From Serripes groenlandicus (taxonomy: Eukaryota > Mollusca > Bivalvia > Cardiida > Cardiidae), in assembly GCA_031761405.1 (NCBI GenBank), contig JASEVX010000096.1, forward strand, positions 310,001-374,000: DNA of 64,000 nucleotides, in the 5' to 3' direction. The translations under genes and the position numbers were made by a program. Positions 1 to 10,380 of the stretch are shown here, piece after piece. The first letter of the stretch is position 1. Every line of letters starts with the position of its first letter. The notes under the pieces are model-generated. The model ran no database searches and was not told the origin of the DNA. It was given only the letters and a program-made list of their open reading frames with translations.

Positions 1-2946
1 TTTGGTATGATCGAACCCACGACCTCCCGCACCGGAGGATGACGCTCTACCACTTAACCACAAAGGACGGCTGTCATTACTACCATTGTTAAAGTATTTG
101 GTATGATCGAACCCGCGACCTCCCGCACCGGAGGATGACGCTCTACTACTTAACCACAAAGGACGGCTGTCATTACTACCATTGTTAAAGTCTTTGGTAT
201 GATCGAACCCGCGACCTCCCGCACCGAAGGATGACGCTCTACCACTTAACCACAACGGACGGCTGTCATTACTACCATTGTTAAAGTATTTGGTATGATC
301 GAACCCGCGACCTCCCGCACCGAAGGATGACGCTCTACCACTTAACCACAACGGACGGCTGTCATTACTACCATTGTTAAAGTATTTGGTATGATCGAAC
401 CCGCGACCTCCCGCACCGGAGGATGACGCTCTACCACTTAACCACAAAGGACGGCTGTCATTACTACCATTGTTAAAGTATTTGGTATGATCGAACCCGC
501 GACCTCCCGCACCGGAGGATGACGCTCTACTACTTAACCACAAAGGACGGCTGTCATTACTACCATTGTTAAAGTCTTTGGTATGATCGAACCCGCGACC
601 TCCCGCACCGGAGGATGACGCTCTACTACTTAACCACAAAGGACGGCTGTCATTACTATCATTGTTAAAGTATTTGGTATGATCGAACCCGCGACTTCCC
701 GCACCGGAGGATGACGCTCTACCACTTAACCACAGAGGACGGCTGTCATTACTACCAGTGTTAAAGTATTTGGTATGATCGAACCCGCGACTTCCCGCAC
801 CGGAGGATGACGCTCTACTACTTAACCACAAAGGACGGCTGTCATTACTACCAGTGTTAAAGTATTTGGTATGATCGAACCCGCGACCTCCCACACCGGA
901 GGATGACGCTCTACTACTTAATCACAAAGTACGGCTGTCATTACTACCATTGTTAAAGTATTTGGTATGATCGAACCCGCGACCTCCCACACCGGAGGAT
1001 GACGCTCTACCACTTAACCACAAAGGACGGCTGTCATTACTACCATTGTTAAAGTATTTGGTATGATCGAACCCGCGACCTCCCACACCGGAGGATGACG
1101 CTCTACCACTTAACCACAAAGGACGGCTGTCATTACTACCATTGTTAAAGTCTTTGGTATGATCGAACCCGCGACCTCCCGCACCGGAGGATGACGCTCT
1201 ACCACTTAACCACAAAGGACGGCTGTTATTACTACCATTGTTAAAGTCTTTGGTATGATCGAACCCACGACCTCCCGCACCGGAGGATGACGCTCTACCA
1301 CTTAACCACAGAGGACGGCTGTTATTACTACCATTGGTAAAGTCTTTGGTATGATCGAACCCACGACCTCCCGCACCGGAGGATGACGCTCTACCACTTA
1401 ACCACAAAGGACGGCTGTCATTACTACCATTGTTAAAGTATTTGGCATGATCGAACCCGCGACCTCCCGTACCGGAGGATGACGCTCTACTACTTAACCA
1501 CAAAGGACGGCTGTCATTACTACCATTGTTAAAGTATTTGGCATGATCGAACCCGCGACCTCCCGTACCGGAGGATGACGCTTTACCACTTAACCACAAA
1601 GGACGGCTGTCATTACTACCATTGTTAAAGTATTTGGTATGATCGAACCCACGACCTCCCTCACCGAAGGATAACGCTCTACCACTTAACCACAAAGGAC
1701 GGCTGTCATTACTACCATTGTTAAAGTATTTGGCATGATCGAACCCGCGACCTCCCTCACCGAAGGATGACGCTCTACCACTTAACCACAAAGGACGGCT
1801 GTCATTACTACCATTGTTAAAGTATTTGGCATGATCGAACCCGCGACCTCCCTCACCGAAGGATGACGCTCTACCACTTTACCACAAAGGACGGCTGTCA
1901 TTACTACCATTGTTAAAGTATTTGGCATGATCGAACCCGCGACCTCCCTCACCGGAGGATGACGCTCTACCACTTAACCACAAAGGACGGCTGTTATTAC
2001 TACCATTGTTAAAGTCTTTGGCATGATCGAACCCGCGACCTCCCTCACCGAAGGATGACGCTCTACCACTTAACCACAAAGGACGGCTGTCATTACTACC
2101 ATTGTTAAAGTATTTGGCATGATCGAACCCGCGACCTCCCTCACCGAAGGATGACGCTCTACCACTTAACCACAAAGGACGGCTGTCATTACTACCATTG
2201 TTAAAGTATTTGGCATGATCGAACCCGCGACCTCCCTCACCGAAGGATGACGCTCTACCACTTTACCACAAAGGACGGCTGTCATTACTACCATTGTTAA
2301 AGTATTTGGCATGATCGAACCCGCGACCTCCCTCACCGGAGGATGACGCTCTACCACTTAACCACAAAGGACGGCTGTTATTACTACCATTGTTAAAGTC
2401 TTTGGCATGATCGAACCCGCGACCTCCCTCACCGAAGGATGACGCTCTACCACTTAACCACAAAGGACGGCTGTCATTACTACCATTGTTAAAGTATTTG
2501 GCATGATCGAACCCGCGACCTCCCGTACCGGAGGATGACGCTCTACCACTTAACCACAAAGGACGGCTGTTATTACTACCATTGTTAAAGTATTTGGTAT
2601 GATCGAACCCGCGACCTCCCGCACCGGAGGATGACGCTCTACCACTTAACCACAAAGGACGGCTGTTATTACTACCATTGTTAAAGTATTTGGTATGATC
2701 GAACCCACGACCTCCCGCACCGGAGGATGACGCTCTACCACTTAACCACAAAGGACGGCTGTTATTACTACCATTGTTAAAGTATTTGGTATGATCGAAC
2801 CCGCGACCTCCCGCACCGAAGGATGACGATCTACTACTTAACCACAAAGGACGGCTGTCATTACTACCATTGTTAAAGTATTTGGTATGATCGAACCCGC
2901 GACCTCCCACAACGGAGGATGACGCTCTACCACTTTACCACAGAGG
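1..2946 (-). repeat. 96-bp satellite derived from a tRNA-SINE head (about 31 monomers)
   Basis: Direct tandem repeats recur every 96 bp from the first base to about 2946; the left end lies outside the window. On the minus strand each monomer carries a pol III A-box-like motif (TGGTTAAGTGG) followed by a B-box-like motif (GGTTCGATC), then ATACCAAATACTTTAA. The same order occurs in the dispersed SINE at 53990-54255. The satellite lacks the 8-10 nt after the B box that the SINE retains, so the tRNA 3' acceptor strand is missing. A four-monomer (384 bp) block around 1730-2125 is repeated almost exactly at 2114-2509. Because 96 is a multiple of 3, long open frames (up to 289 codons, minus strand) run through the array; I regard them as non-coding. 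Confidence 0.93.
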
Positions 2947-3668
2947 CAGTTGGTTTGTTTGTATCGTGTGAAAATGTGCAAATAAGCCTGTAAGAAAGAT
3001 ATACATTCAAATACATTTAAAGTAAGTAAAATTAAGTTTTTCAGAAATCAATAATAATAATCTGATTATACAGATCAAGAAAAGCAATTAAACAAAGACT
3101 ACATGCATTTGCTTATCAGAGTGTATTTGTTTTATTGAGATTTTATGCCGTTTTCAACATTATTTCAATGATATCACGACGACAGATCACTTTTATACAA
3201 TTGTGCTAATTGGAGAAACTGCTCAAAACGAGCAAATTTTCGTTTTGTCACAATGTTTTTAACTACCTTTAATTGTTATATACTTTCAATTATACCGAAT
3301 AAACAGCTATATTCCTATGTGACTTAAAGGACACGATGGAAAGATAAAGTTGCCGTAAGTACGCTACCAAATATTATCAGTAGTACTAGGTATGTATTGC
3401 ATCCATTTAAGGAGATTATGTTATATATAAGCTGTTTACAAAGTGAAACAAACGTGTATAAAAATAGAACAATTAGTGCTAACCAAACAGTTTGTATACT
3501 TATATTAACTCAAATTAAACATTAACGTGCCTTTTGTTAGGAATGTTGAATTACAATGCATGTGAATGTTTATAGCATAACATAACATATATTCATTTAG
3601 CATTAAATATTGCATACTAATTTCCAATAAACATATGAACCGTTCCACGAGGAAACAAACATTGTGAA
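2947..3668. other. Intergenic, old SINE tail and hairpin remnants
   Basis: AT-rich, with no credible gene. Around 3125-3190 is a minus-strand SINE tail fragment (GCCGTTTTCAACATTATTTC then ATATCACGACG). Around 3205-3345 is a remnant of the TTAA-MITE central hairpin (GAGAAACTGCTC / GAGCAAATTTTC and TTTTGTCACAATG). Confidence 0.5.
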
Positions 3669-3867
3669 GTCTGCGTAAAGTCTCGACCTGGTTTAGCCTA
3701 AGTATGCCGCGCAGGCTAACCCGGACATACACGTTTCGCCTCCTGTGCATGTTTCGTTTCAGTAATCATTAATTCACACCTCTGTCCCCCTGAGACGAAA
3801 TGTGTCGGACAGAATTAGCCTACGCGGACTGCGCAGGCTGTTCTGGGTCAATACATTACGCACAGAC
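3669..3867. mobile_element. Palindromic MITE, family 2 (about 199 bp)
   Basis: The ends are inverted repeats: GTCTGCGTAAAGTCTCGACC at the left and the reverse complement of GGTCAATACATTACGCACAGAC at the right. Relatives lie at 15585-15662 (half), 19145-19330 and 51359-51546. The inside repeats a GCAGGCT / AGCCTA motif in both orientations. No transposase is encoded, so it would depend on another element. Confidence 0.7.
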
Positions 3868-4520
3868 CAAACTGTTATTTTTTCTCGTGATACGGATCAT
3901 ATAAACATTAACATAATACAAAGTTGGGTATAATAACAGAATGTCTTTTCCGAGAATTTGGGGATGGAATATATGGGTGTAAAATTCACATATATGTACA
4001 GTTATTCGTGAAAGCAATCACATAGGCTGTAAACACATAAAATATGCTTACATGTAGTATTGAACCTTGTCAAAAACGAAACACAGGACATACAAGCGTC
4101 CATGAAGGAACAGTTTTGTAGATAAAGCTCAAGTATGTACACTTTGATAAATTACTACGTAGCATAAATATTTTATTTTTATGTCTGGATGTTGTAATAT
4201 ACAAACTACGCTTCGGTTTAGGAACGTTGCAGATATGTCTAAACCATGGACAGTGAATAGAATGATGATAAAACCCTCTTTCTCACATACAACAAATCTG
4301 CAGCAGACGACTTTGAAATAATCTAGGCAAACATATGGAAAACCTCTATAAATGAAAGCTAATTAATTATTGGATATACTTGAAAACATCGTGACAAAAC
4401 GTCGTGTGCTAAAGAAGCGTCAGGTTTAAATAGTTTACTGACATATTAGACTATGAGCACACTCGGTTGTCATTTAAGAAAAGTAATGTTTGTTTTTTGT
4501 CGAATATAATGTAGAGTTTT
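3868..4520. repeat. Dispersed duplicate of 51547-52230 (direct orientation)
   Basis: Similarity to 51547-52230 continues out of the flanking MITE: GGGGATGGAATATATGGG, CGTGAAAGCAATCAC, AGTATGTACACTTTGATAA, ACAAACTACG and TTAGACTATG occur in the same order in both. At about 4286-4432 lies a TTAA-MITE core (CTGCAGCAGACGACTTTG ... AAGAAGCGTC). Its central hairpin is missing here but present at 52055-52120. Confidence 0.75.
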
Positions 4521-4963
4521 ATCACATGACAATGCTTGTATCCCATGTAATATACCCATTACGTATTTCTTTTTATCTAGCAACTAGCGTATTTACTGAC
4601 TGATAAAGGGGGACCGATAACATTAAGTGATATCAGTCAATATACCACGTGATCCACTCCACATGACGAGCTGCCGGAACTACCTTTGACCCGGGGTCAT
4701 GTTTACGATACGCTGTCAATGAATGTACATGTCGAGTGAGTGTGTCAGTGGGAAGGGGGGAATAAAATTTAAAATACACTTCTGAACTTGATTTATTTTT
4801 TATTTACTGGATAAAATGTATAAATGCATTTTAATCAAAATATAAACAAAGAATTGAATGCACAAATTAAACTGGTAATGCTATTTATTTCGCTCGAATC
4901 CCTTCCTCTGTCGTATCAATACATGTACAATTTTGCAGACGACGCAAATTCGGAGAAATAAAA
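4521..4963. other. Upstream region of the recombinase relic
   Basis: AT-rich, with a short run of G (about 4753-4760) and no recognised repeat. It ends in an A-rich context (AATAAAAATG) at the candidate start. I see no clear TATA or initiator motif that can be assigned. Confidence 0.3.
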
Positions 4964-5889
4964 ATGTCTGAAACGGGTGAATTTGACATGTCTATTGATG
5001 ATCTGCTTAACATAGATAGCCAAACTGAGGGATTTGTTGAATTCGATATTGATCCCTCAATATTTGACGAAGAAATGGATTTGCCATGCATTAATCCCAT
5101 GACAAATACAGGTAAACAGTTCGAGTCTGAGCCGAACACTTCATCCAGTACAAATTCTGGTCGCATTGGTGCATTTCAAACTAAAATCCCTGGACGTGCA
5201 GATGTGGAAAAATTCATAAGTGAACAAGAAAATAAAAATACAATGGGAAAAACATTTGGTGATATTAAAAAACTTGAAAAATTTATGTGTGAAAAGGGGG
5301 GTTAATCGACCAATGCACAAAGTACAAGTGGACGAACTGGATGAACATATTGCTGCCTTCCTACTTTCTATCAAGAAGCCAGATGGATCTCAGTATGAGA
5401 CAACAACGATCAGGAATATGGTCTCCAGTTTTGATCGCAAGCTACGCCGTCATGGCTACCACACAACATTGTCGGAGGCACCTCAAATGCCTTCAATCTT
5501 ACAAAGGAAACGCTTAAGGTATGATGCTATAACCAATCAAAATGTATATGAGCTGTAACATTAGATCTATTGCAACTGTGTAAAGTATCCACCGAATCAG
5601 GATGCGAATTCCCGCATTCTAATCTTGAGTTGACACTTTCCACGGGATTTTTGTTTCGAGAAGGAAATTATTGTACACACATACCCCAATGAGACCGAGA
5701 AGGGCATCCCCAATTGTGGCTATTCATATGAAAATAATCATTGGTACCCACAACATAACTGTTGTAACAAGAATGGCTCCTTCATTACAAAAAAAAACCA
5801 CACACAAATAATGAATTTTCTTAATCCCTATGTTATTTTAAAAAATGTGTTTGTAAAACATGAATGCCCCCTGAAAGCAGCTTATAAGA

Positions 5890-6075
5890 AATGAGAAATG
5901 TGACCTTTGACCTTGACCTTTATCAGATGACATTGAAGGATTAATCAACTGATGCGTATTAATTAACTTCCATCATTGTAACTTCGAAACAGTTGGGAGT
6001 TATATGCAATGTTAAGCTTTCTGATAAATGTGAACTTGAACTTTGACCTTGACCTTAACTATATGACCTTCAATG
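5890..6075. repeat. TGACCT-rich repeat inside the intron
   Basis: Two blocks, near 5899 and 6030, read TGACCTTTGACCTTGACCT or similar about 130 bp apart, each followed by an AT-rich segment. They resemble nuclear-receptor half-sites but look like a dispersed repeat motif. Confidence 0.5.
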
Positions 6076-6148
6076 AATAATCCAGGGGGTGGGGCATAAT
6101 TATACAAAATCATCTAAAAATAATACCTACATAGCAAACAGTGCCTTT

Positions 6149-6376
6149 TTAACCCATTACAACATACTGAATTGTATGACTGATCTATATTGAAAGCATT
6201 AGCAGACGACAGTAGTAAATTATGACAAATGACAGTTTAAATTAAAGATTCAGTAAAAACATTATGACAAAAGGAGAAACTGTTTGTTAGGAGAAATTTC
6301 TTCTTTTATCACAATATTTTCCGAACTCATTTGCTGCAGATGTATAAAAATGTGTGTTTATGGACTAATGGGTTAA
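6149..6376. mobile_element. TTAA-flanked MITE (piggyBac-like), complete copy
   Basis: TTAA at 6149-6152 and 6373-6376 brackets a 220-bp element starting CCCATTA and ending TAATGGG. Inside are the family hallmarks GCAGACGAC, GACAAAAGGAGAAAC, a central hairpin, and TTGCTGCAGATG. TTAA duplication with CCC...GGG ends is characteristic of piggyBac-type elements. It lies in the intron of the recombinase relic. There is no coding capacity. Confidence 0.8.
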
Positions 6377-6660
6377 AGAAATCACTGGTTAAAGCGCTTC
6401 TATTTTGCAAGATAGTGATATATTTCAATTTGTGATCACCGAGAGCATTATTTTCACAAGTGGCAGAGTGAAATATATCTCGATCTTGCTAAAAAACACA
6501 CACATATTTATCCTCCATTTAATTCAATTTACAAAATTAGGCTAAACTAAAGCTGCTGAAAAAATGTGGTAAAGGAAGTCGTCCATGTGAAGCAGAAACT
6601 GTATCCGAAGGTGATATCGAAGTCCTGTATGACCAAGGTCTCCTTGGATCAGCTACTCCA

Positions 6661-7467
6661 GTAATCATTAAGATTCATGAGCTCTTATGACAATAGTTTA
6701 TATAATCTAGGGAGACTACTGTAACAATATTTTGGATATTTGAGCCTTTATTAAAGCGGTAAGCTCCCTTTTTCGTTCTCCAATTTAGATGTACAATTAC
6801 TCTCTGGTTATTCATTGTGTATTAGTTCAAAGTATACCAAATACATCGACAGACAGGCTGACTGCTCTACAGTACATAACATGTGAAGAACACTAATCTG
6901 TCCTGTGAATTAGGGTCCTAATGCATTTGAGAGGACTCTTACGTTAAAATATCTTTACAATATCCCACTACGGCTCTGGTTAGACTGTGTGGATTAACAG
7001 GTTCATCTTAGTCTTTACTGTACGCAGATGCATTAAGATGCCGAATCGACTCATTATGTAAATATGCTTAACGAAACTTATCGGTAATCGGCGACTTTCT
7101 TTTGTCACACAGGTTTTTGTTAACTCACACTGAACTCACTCTCCTATATAAAGCAACAATTCCACAAACAATCGCCTGTTGATTTGGGGGTATAGCATGC
7201 ATTAACTCTCAGTAATGGCGCCATATAAAGGTACATTGGCGTTCAACTAGTATAGTAAAACTTTTATATTTTGCTAACGTTAATATCGAGGGTTTTATTA
7301 CGTATACACAGACAGTGAATGTGATATTAGGAGCAATGGACCCGTTATTCTTGTTACTTACCCAGAACACGCCATGATATAACTAAAATATTGTTAAAAT
7401 CGGATAAAACACAATACAAGCGACACAGACAAGTAATAATTACTTTCATATTACTTTCATATTTCAG
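6661..7467. other. Non-coding stretch, SINE tail remnant
   Basis: After exon 2 (frame stops at 6690) nothing gene-like is visible. Around 7330-7415 there is an eroded plus-strand SINE tail (CCAGAACACGCCATGATATAAC then AAATATTGTTAAAATCGG). A stretch at 6970-7050 resembles parts of 11940-12030 and 48700-48725. Confidence 0.4.
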
Positions 7468-7795
7468 GTACCGCTTTTGCTATTGAAATCTTGTATCGAG
7501 AGCCTGAAGACCCATCTCAACAAGACTGTCATAACGATCGTCGACGTTCTATGTGGAGATGTCTTCTGGATGAGGGAGCTTGTAGGAAAGCGATAAGACG
7601 TATTGAACACCGGTATATATAAATATTGTCTCAACCCTCATTGAAAGATACAGGAACAATTACGAATTTCGGAAAAATGCACGGTTTAGGCATATGGGCA
7701 ATGTCAAATCTGCCCTGAACGAGTCATACGATATCGTGTTTTCCAGAGATATGTTTAAGCATTTGATTACTGCCGATGCATTGTGGGTAGGTTGA
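7468..7795 (+). pseudogene. Unassigned coding-like relic in two overlapping frames
   Basis: A good acceptor (TACTTTCATATTTCAG, ending 7467) precedes a frame open from 7470 to a stop at 7620-7622. It includes YREPEDPSQQDCHND and RRSMWRCLLDEGACRKAIRR. An overlapping frame 7607-7795 continues with STLIERYRNNYEFRK, HMGNVKSALNESYDIVFSRD and MFKHLITADALWVG before TGA. Both halves have ordinary amino-acid composition, unlike the AT-rich surroundings, and a one-base shift near 7611 would join them. I do not recognise the family. It could be a decayed gene or a chance pair of frames. Confidence 0.35.
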
Positions 7796-7804
7796 ATTAT
7801 CATA

Positions 7805-8625
7805 GGGAAATTGTATTACTACATGCAGCACATGCCTGTTCCTATAAATAGCCTCTATATATGAATTACTACATGTAGCACGGCGTATTCCTATACATAG
7901 CCTCTCTAGATGGTATTACTACATGTAGCACGGTGTATTATTATACATAGCCTCTCTATATGGTGTTACTACATGTAGCACGGCGTATTCCTATAAATAG
8001 CCTTTCTATATGGTATTACTACATGTGGCACGGAGTATTCCTATAAATAGCCTCTCTATATGGTATTACTACATTTAGCACAGGCGTGTTCCTATGAATA
8101 GCCTCTCTATAAGGTTTACTACATGTAACACATGCGTGTTCCTATACATAGTCCCTCTATATGGTATTACTACATGTAGCACGGTGTATTCCTATAAATA
8201 GCATATATATACATATGGTATGACAACATGTAGCATATGCATGTTCCTATAAATAGCCTCTCTGTATGGTATTACTACATGCAGTACATGCGTGTTCCTA
8301 TAAATAGCCTCTCTATATGGTATTACTACATGTTACACAGGCGTGTTCTTATAAATATACTCTATATATGGTATTACTACATGTAACAAAGGCGTCTTCC
8401 TATAAATAGCCTTTCTATAAGGTTTTACTACATGTAGCACAGGTATGTTCCTATACATAGCCTCTCTATATATAATTAATACTACATGTAGCACAGGCGT
8501 GTTCCTATAACTATCCTCTCTATATGATATTACTGCATGTAGCACATGCGTGTACCTATAAATGTTATGTCTATATGATATTACTACATGTAACATAGGC
8601 GTGTTCAAATAAATAGTATATATAG
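7805..8625. repeat. 50-bp satellite, first block (about 16 copies)
   Basis: The repeating unit is like GGTATTACTACATGTAGCAC then a GCGTATTCCTATAAATAGCC stretch and CTCTCTATAT, with spacings of 50-51 bp. Frames such as HVVISYRE...YRNTPVL on the minus strand are products of the ~51-bp period. A second block of the same satellite is at 9806-10115. Confidence 0.92.
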
Positions 8626-8628
8626 AGA

Positions 8629-8772
8629 ATATTATGTCCCTGACGTAAGATATGAACTTTATCTGACGAGGTTGGGAGAATTGATAATTGGCGAGCCTTT
8701 GGCGAGACAATTATCCTTTCTCACAGCCGAGTCTGATAAAGTTCATGTCGAAAGTCAGGGACGTAATATTCT
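8629..8772. mobile_element. Foldback (hairpin) element, about 144 bp
   Basis: The left arm begins GAATATTATGTCCCTGAC and the right arm ends GTCAGGGACGTAATATTC. Further in, GAACTTTATCTGACGAGG pairs with TCTGATAAAGTTCATG and TTGATAATTG pairs with CAATTATC. A TGACGTCA site lies 120 bp downstream (8892), as with the hairpins at 20549 and 32721. The 134-codon frame starting at 8672 lies across the hairpin and is not considered a gene. Confidence 0.75.
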
Positions 8773-9805
8773 ATTTATCTTGCATGTACAATTATGTTTT
8801 GAGGTAAATCTATATTCATTTGAATTAGTTTTAATAAATAACATACAAAATTACAAAAGCCCATTCATGAATGACCTCACCTTCAATAGAATGACGTCAC
8901 GCGCGTGCATAAATCCGCGCCGAATTACATTGTGTACACACGACATATGGAAGCTAAAGAGTTCCGACTTCAACTCCATATTTCTCGATTATTACTACTT
9001 AATTTGTATATCTGGTCGCTTCAGTACACAAGATAGGTCAAATGTATGTCAAACGCCGTGTTTTGAAAATGAATAGTTGTGTTGGATCTGAAAGTCAATG
9101 TATAAAGTTAGTTCAGGCTATGGAAGTTCAAGTAACACTCAAAGTTTAAATACAGATGACTATATTCAAGACCAGTGTGATGCTTAGGCTTAGTCGTCGT
9201 TTAGATTGGAGACATTTATTTTTGGATAAGGATACCGTCACTGTTGTGGGTAGACATGTCGAAGACACGTTACGAAACTTTTAGTTTTAAGAATGATCAT
9301 TTAAACCCTAGCTGTACGTAAATGATAAAGTTATTTAACAAAAAGAAACATGTCCTGGATATCTCGAACGCATAATGATTTTCTGTCGGAACTGCTGTAT
9401 AAAAGAGGAATCCATGAGTAGATGAGGCTGTTCGAAAACCCTTTCTCGTGGTAGAACACAGACTGACAATAGAAATTAAACATTTGTCGTTTAACGTGGA
9501 TTCATTACAATTACTTGTGGAAACATAGATAGGACATTACTCGCTTCAGATTGTATTTAAACAAGGTTACCTATGAACTGATAACGTGAGAATAAACAGG
9601 TCTATGTATGCTACATTTTCAACGAAGAAAGACAGTTCATCAAGTAAGACTGAACATGCAGATTCCGTGTGATTTATATAACGATATTCTTTTCGATTTG
9701 TATTTGCATTGTACAATTTGTTGAAATGTAATTAAAACAATAATAACTTTATTTCTGATTGTTATTTTATGTTTGTTCATTGCTTTGACTGCTATACTAT
9801 CAACA
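8773..9805. other. Non-coding stretch between the two 50-bp satellite blocks
   Basis: It holds a TGACGTCACGCGCGTGC motif at about 8891-8907 and otherwise AT-rich sequence with no recognised gene, SINE or MITE. It may be the body of an element whose end is the hairpin at 8629-8772. Confidence 0.4.
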
Positions 9806-10115
9806 TAGCCTCTCTATATGATATTACTTCATGCATCACATGCATGTTCCTATAAATAGCCTCTCTATATGATATTACTACATGTAACACAGGCGTGTTC
9901 CTATAAAAAGTCTCTCTATATGATATTACTACATGCAGCACAGGCGTGTTCCTATAAAAAGTCTCTCTATATGATATTACTACATGTATCACTTGCTTGT
10001 TACTATAAATAGCCTCTCTATATGGTATTACTACATGTATCACTTACTTGTTACTATAAAAAGCCTCTCTATATGATATTACTACATGTAACACATGCGT
10101 GTTCCTATAAATAGG
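9806..10115. repeat. 50-bp satellite, second block (about 6 copies)
   Basis: Same unit and orientation as 7805-8625 (TATGATATTACTACATGTA ... CCTATAAATAGCCTCTC). The ~1.2 kb between the blocks therefore looks like an insertion into one array. Confidence 0.9.
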
Positions 10116-10252
10116 ACGCACGACATAATAAGTCAATCAGAATACACTTTACATACATGAATGTTGTTTGAAAATAGCTGATAGCAGAAACGATTTTATT
10201 CTATTATATTTTAGTGCAGTGTCAGCCATTCTCAAACAATATTAGTAATAAT

Positions 10253-10380
10253 AGTAACTCGTGTGCACGACCTAGTATCTCGTGCGCACGACTTAGTAAC
10301 TCGTGTACATGACTTAATTATCTCGTGCACACGACATAGTATCTCGTGCGCACGACTTAGTATTTCGTGCGTACGAGATA
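10253..10380. repeat. 21-22 bp tandem repeat with palindromic core (6 copies)
   Basis: Units are like AGTATCTCGTGCGCACGACTT; the core TCGTGCGCACGA is self-complementary. Six copies with substitutions. Confidence 0.85.

Larger units (their letters stand above)
4964..6660 (+). pseudogene. Crypton-derived tyrosine-recombinase-like (DUF3504-type) gene relic, two exons
   Basis: Exon 1 starts at ATG 4964 with an acidic leader (MSETGEFDMSIDDLLNIDS), then a helical recombinase N-terminal domain: DVEKFISEQENKNT, KLEKFMCEKG, VDELDEHIAAFLLSIKKPDG, then TTIRNMVSSFDRKLRRHGY. This order matches the Crypton-derived DUF3504 family (KCTD1, QRICH1 and ZMYM relatives, and many mollusc proteins). The frame breaks at a six-G run (about 5296-5301) and resumes one base out, ending at a donor AAG|GTATGA (exon end 5518). 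Exon 2 is 6541-6660, after ACAAAATTAG and before GTAATC. It reads AKLKLLKKCGKGSRP then EGDIEVLYDQGLLGSATP, the expected continuation. Exon 2 needs phase 0, whereas exon 1 ends in phase 2, so there is a second one-base discrepancy. No catalytic RHRY region follows. Two frame faults favour a decayed gene; assembly errors in homopolymers are the alternative. Confidence 0.7.

Noticed and set aside
922..1791. 289-codon minus-strand open frame
   Set aside because: It is an exact translation of the 96-bp satellite (32-codon period) with pol III promoter boxes inside; overlapping frames are also open.
5890..6075. TGACCTTTGACCT as a nuclear-receptor DR1 enhancer
   Set aside because: It recurs as part of a repeat motif within an intron of a relic gene; a site match alone is not evidence for regulation.
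7468..7622. IL-17-like cysteine pattern in the unassigned relic
   Set aside because: The spacing of cysteines and the lack of the conserved tryptophan/proline context do not fit the cytokine family.
8672..9076. 134-codon plus-strand ORF
   Set aside because: It starts inside the arm of the 144-bp hairpin element and shows no family signature.
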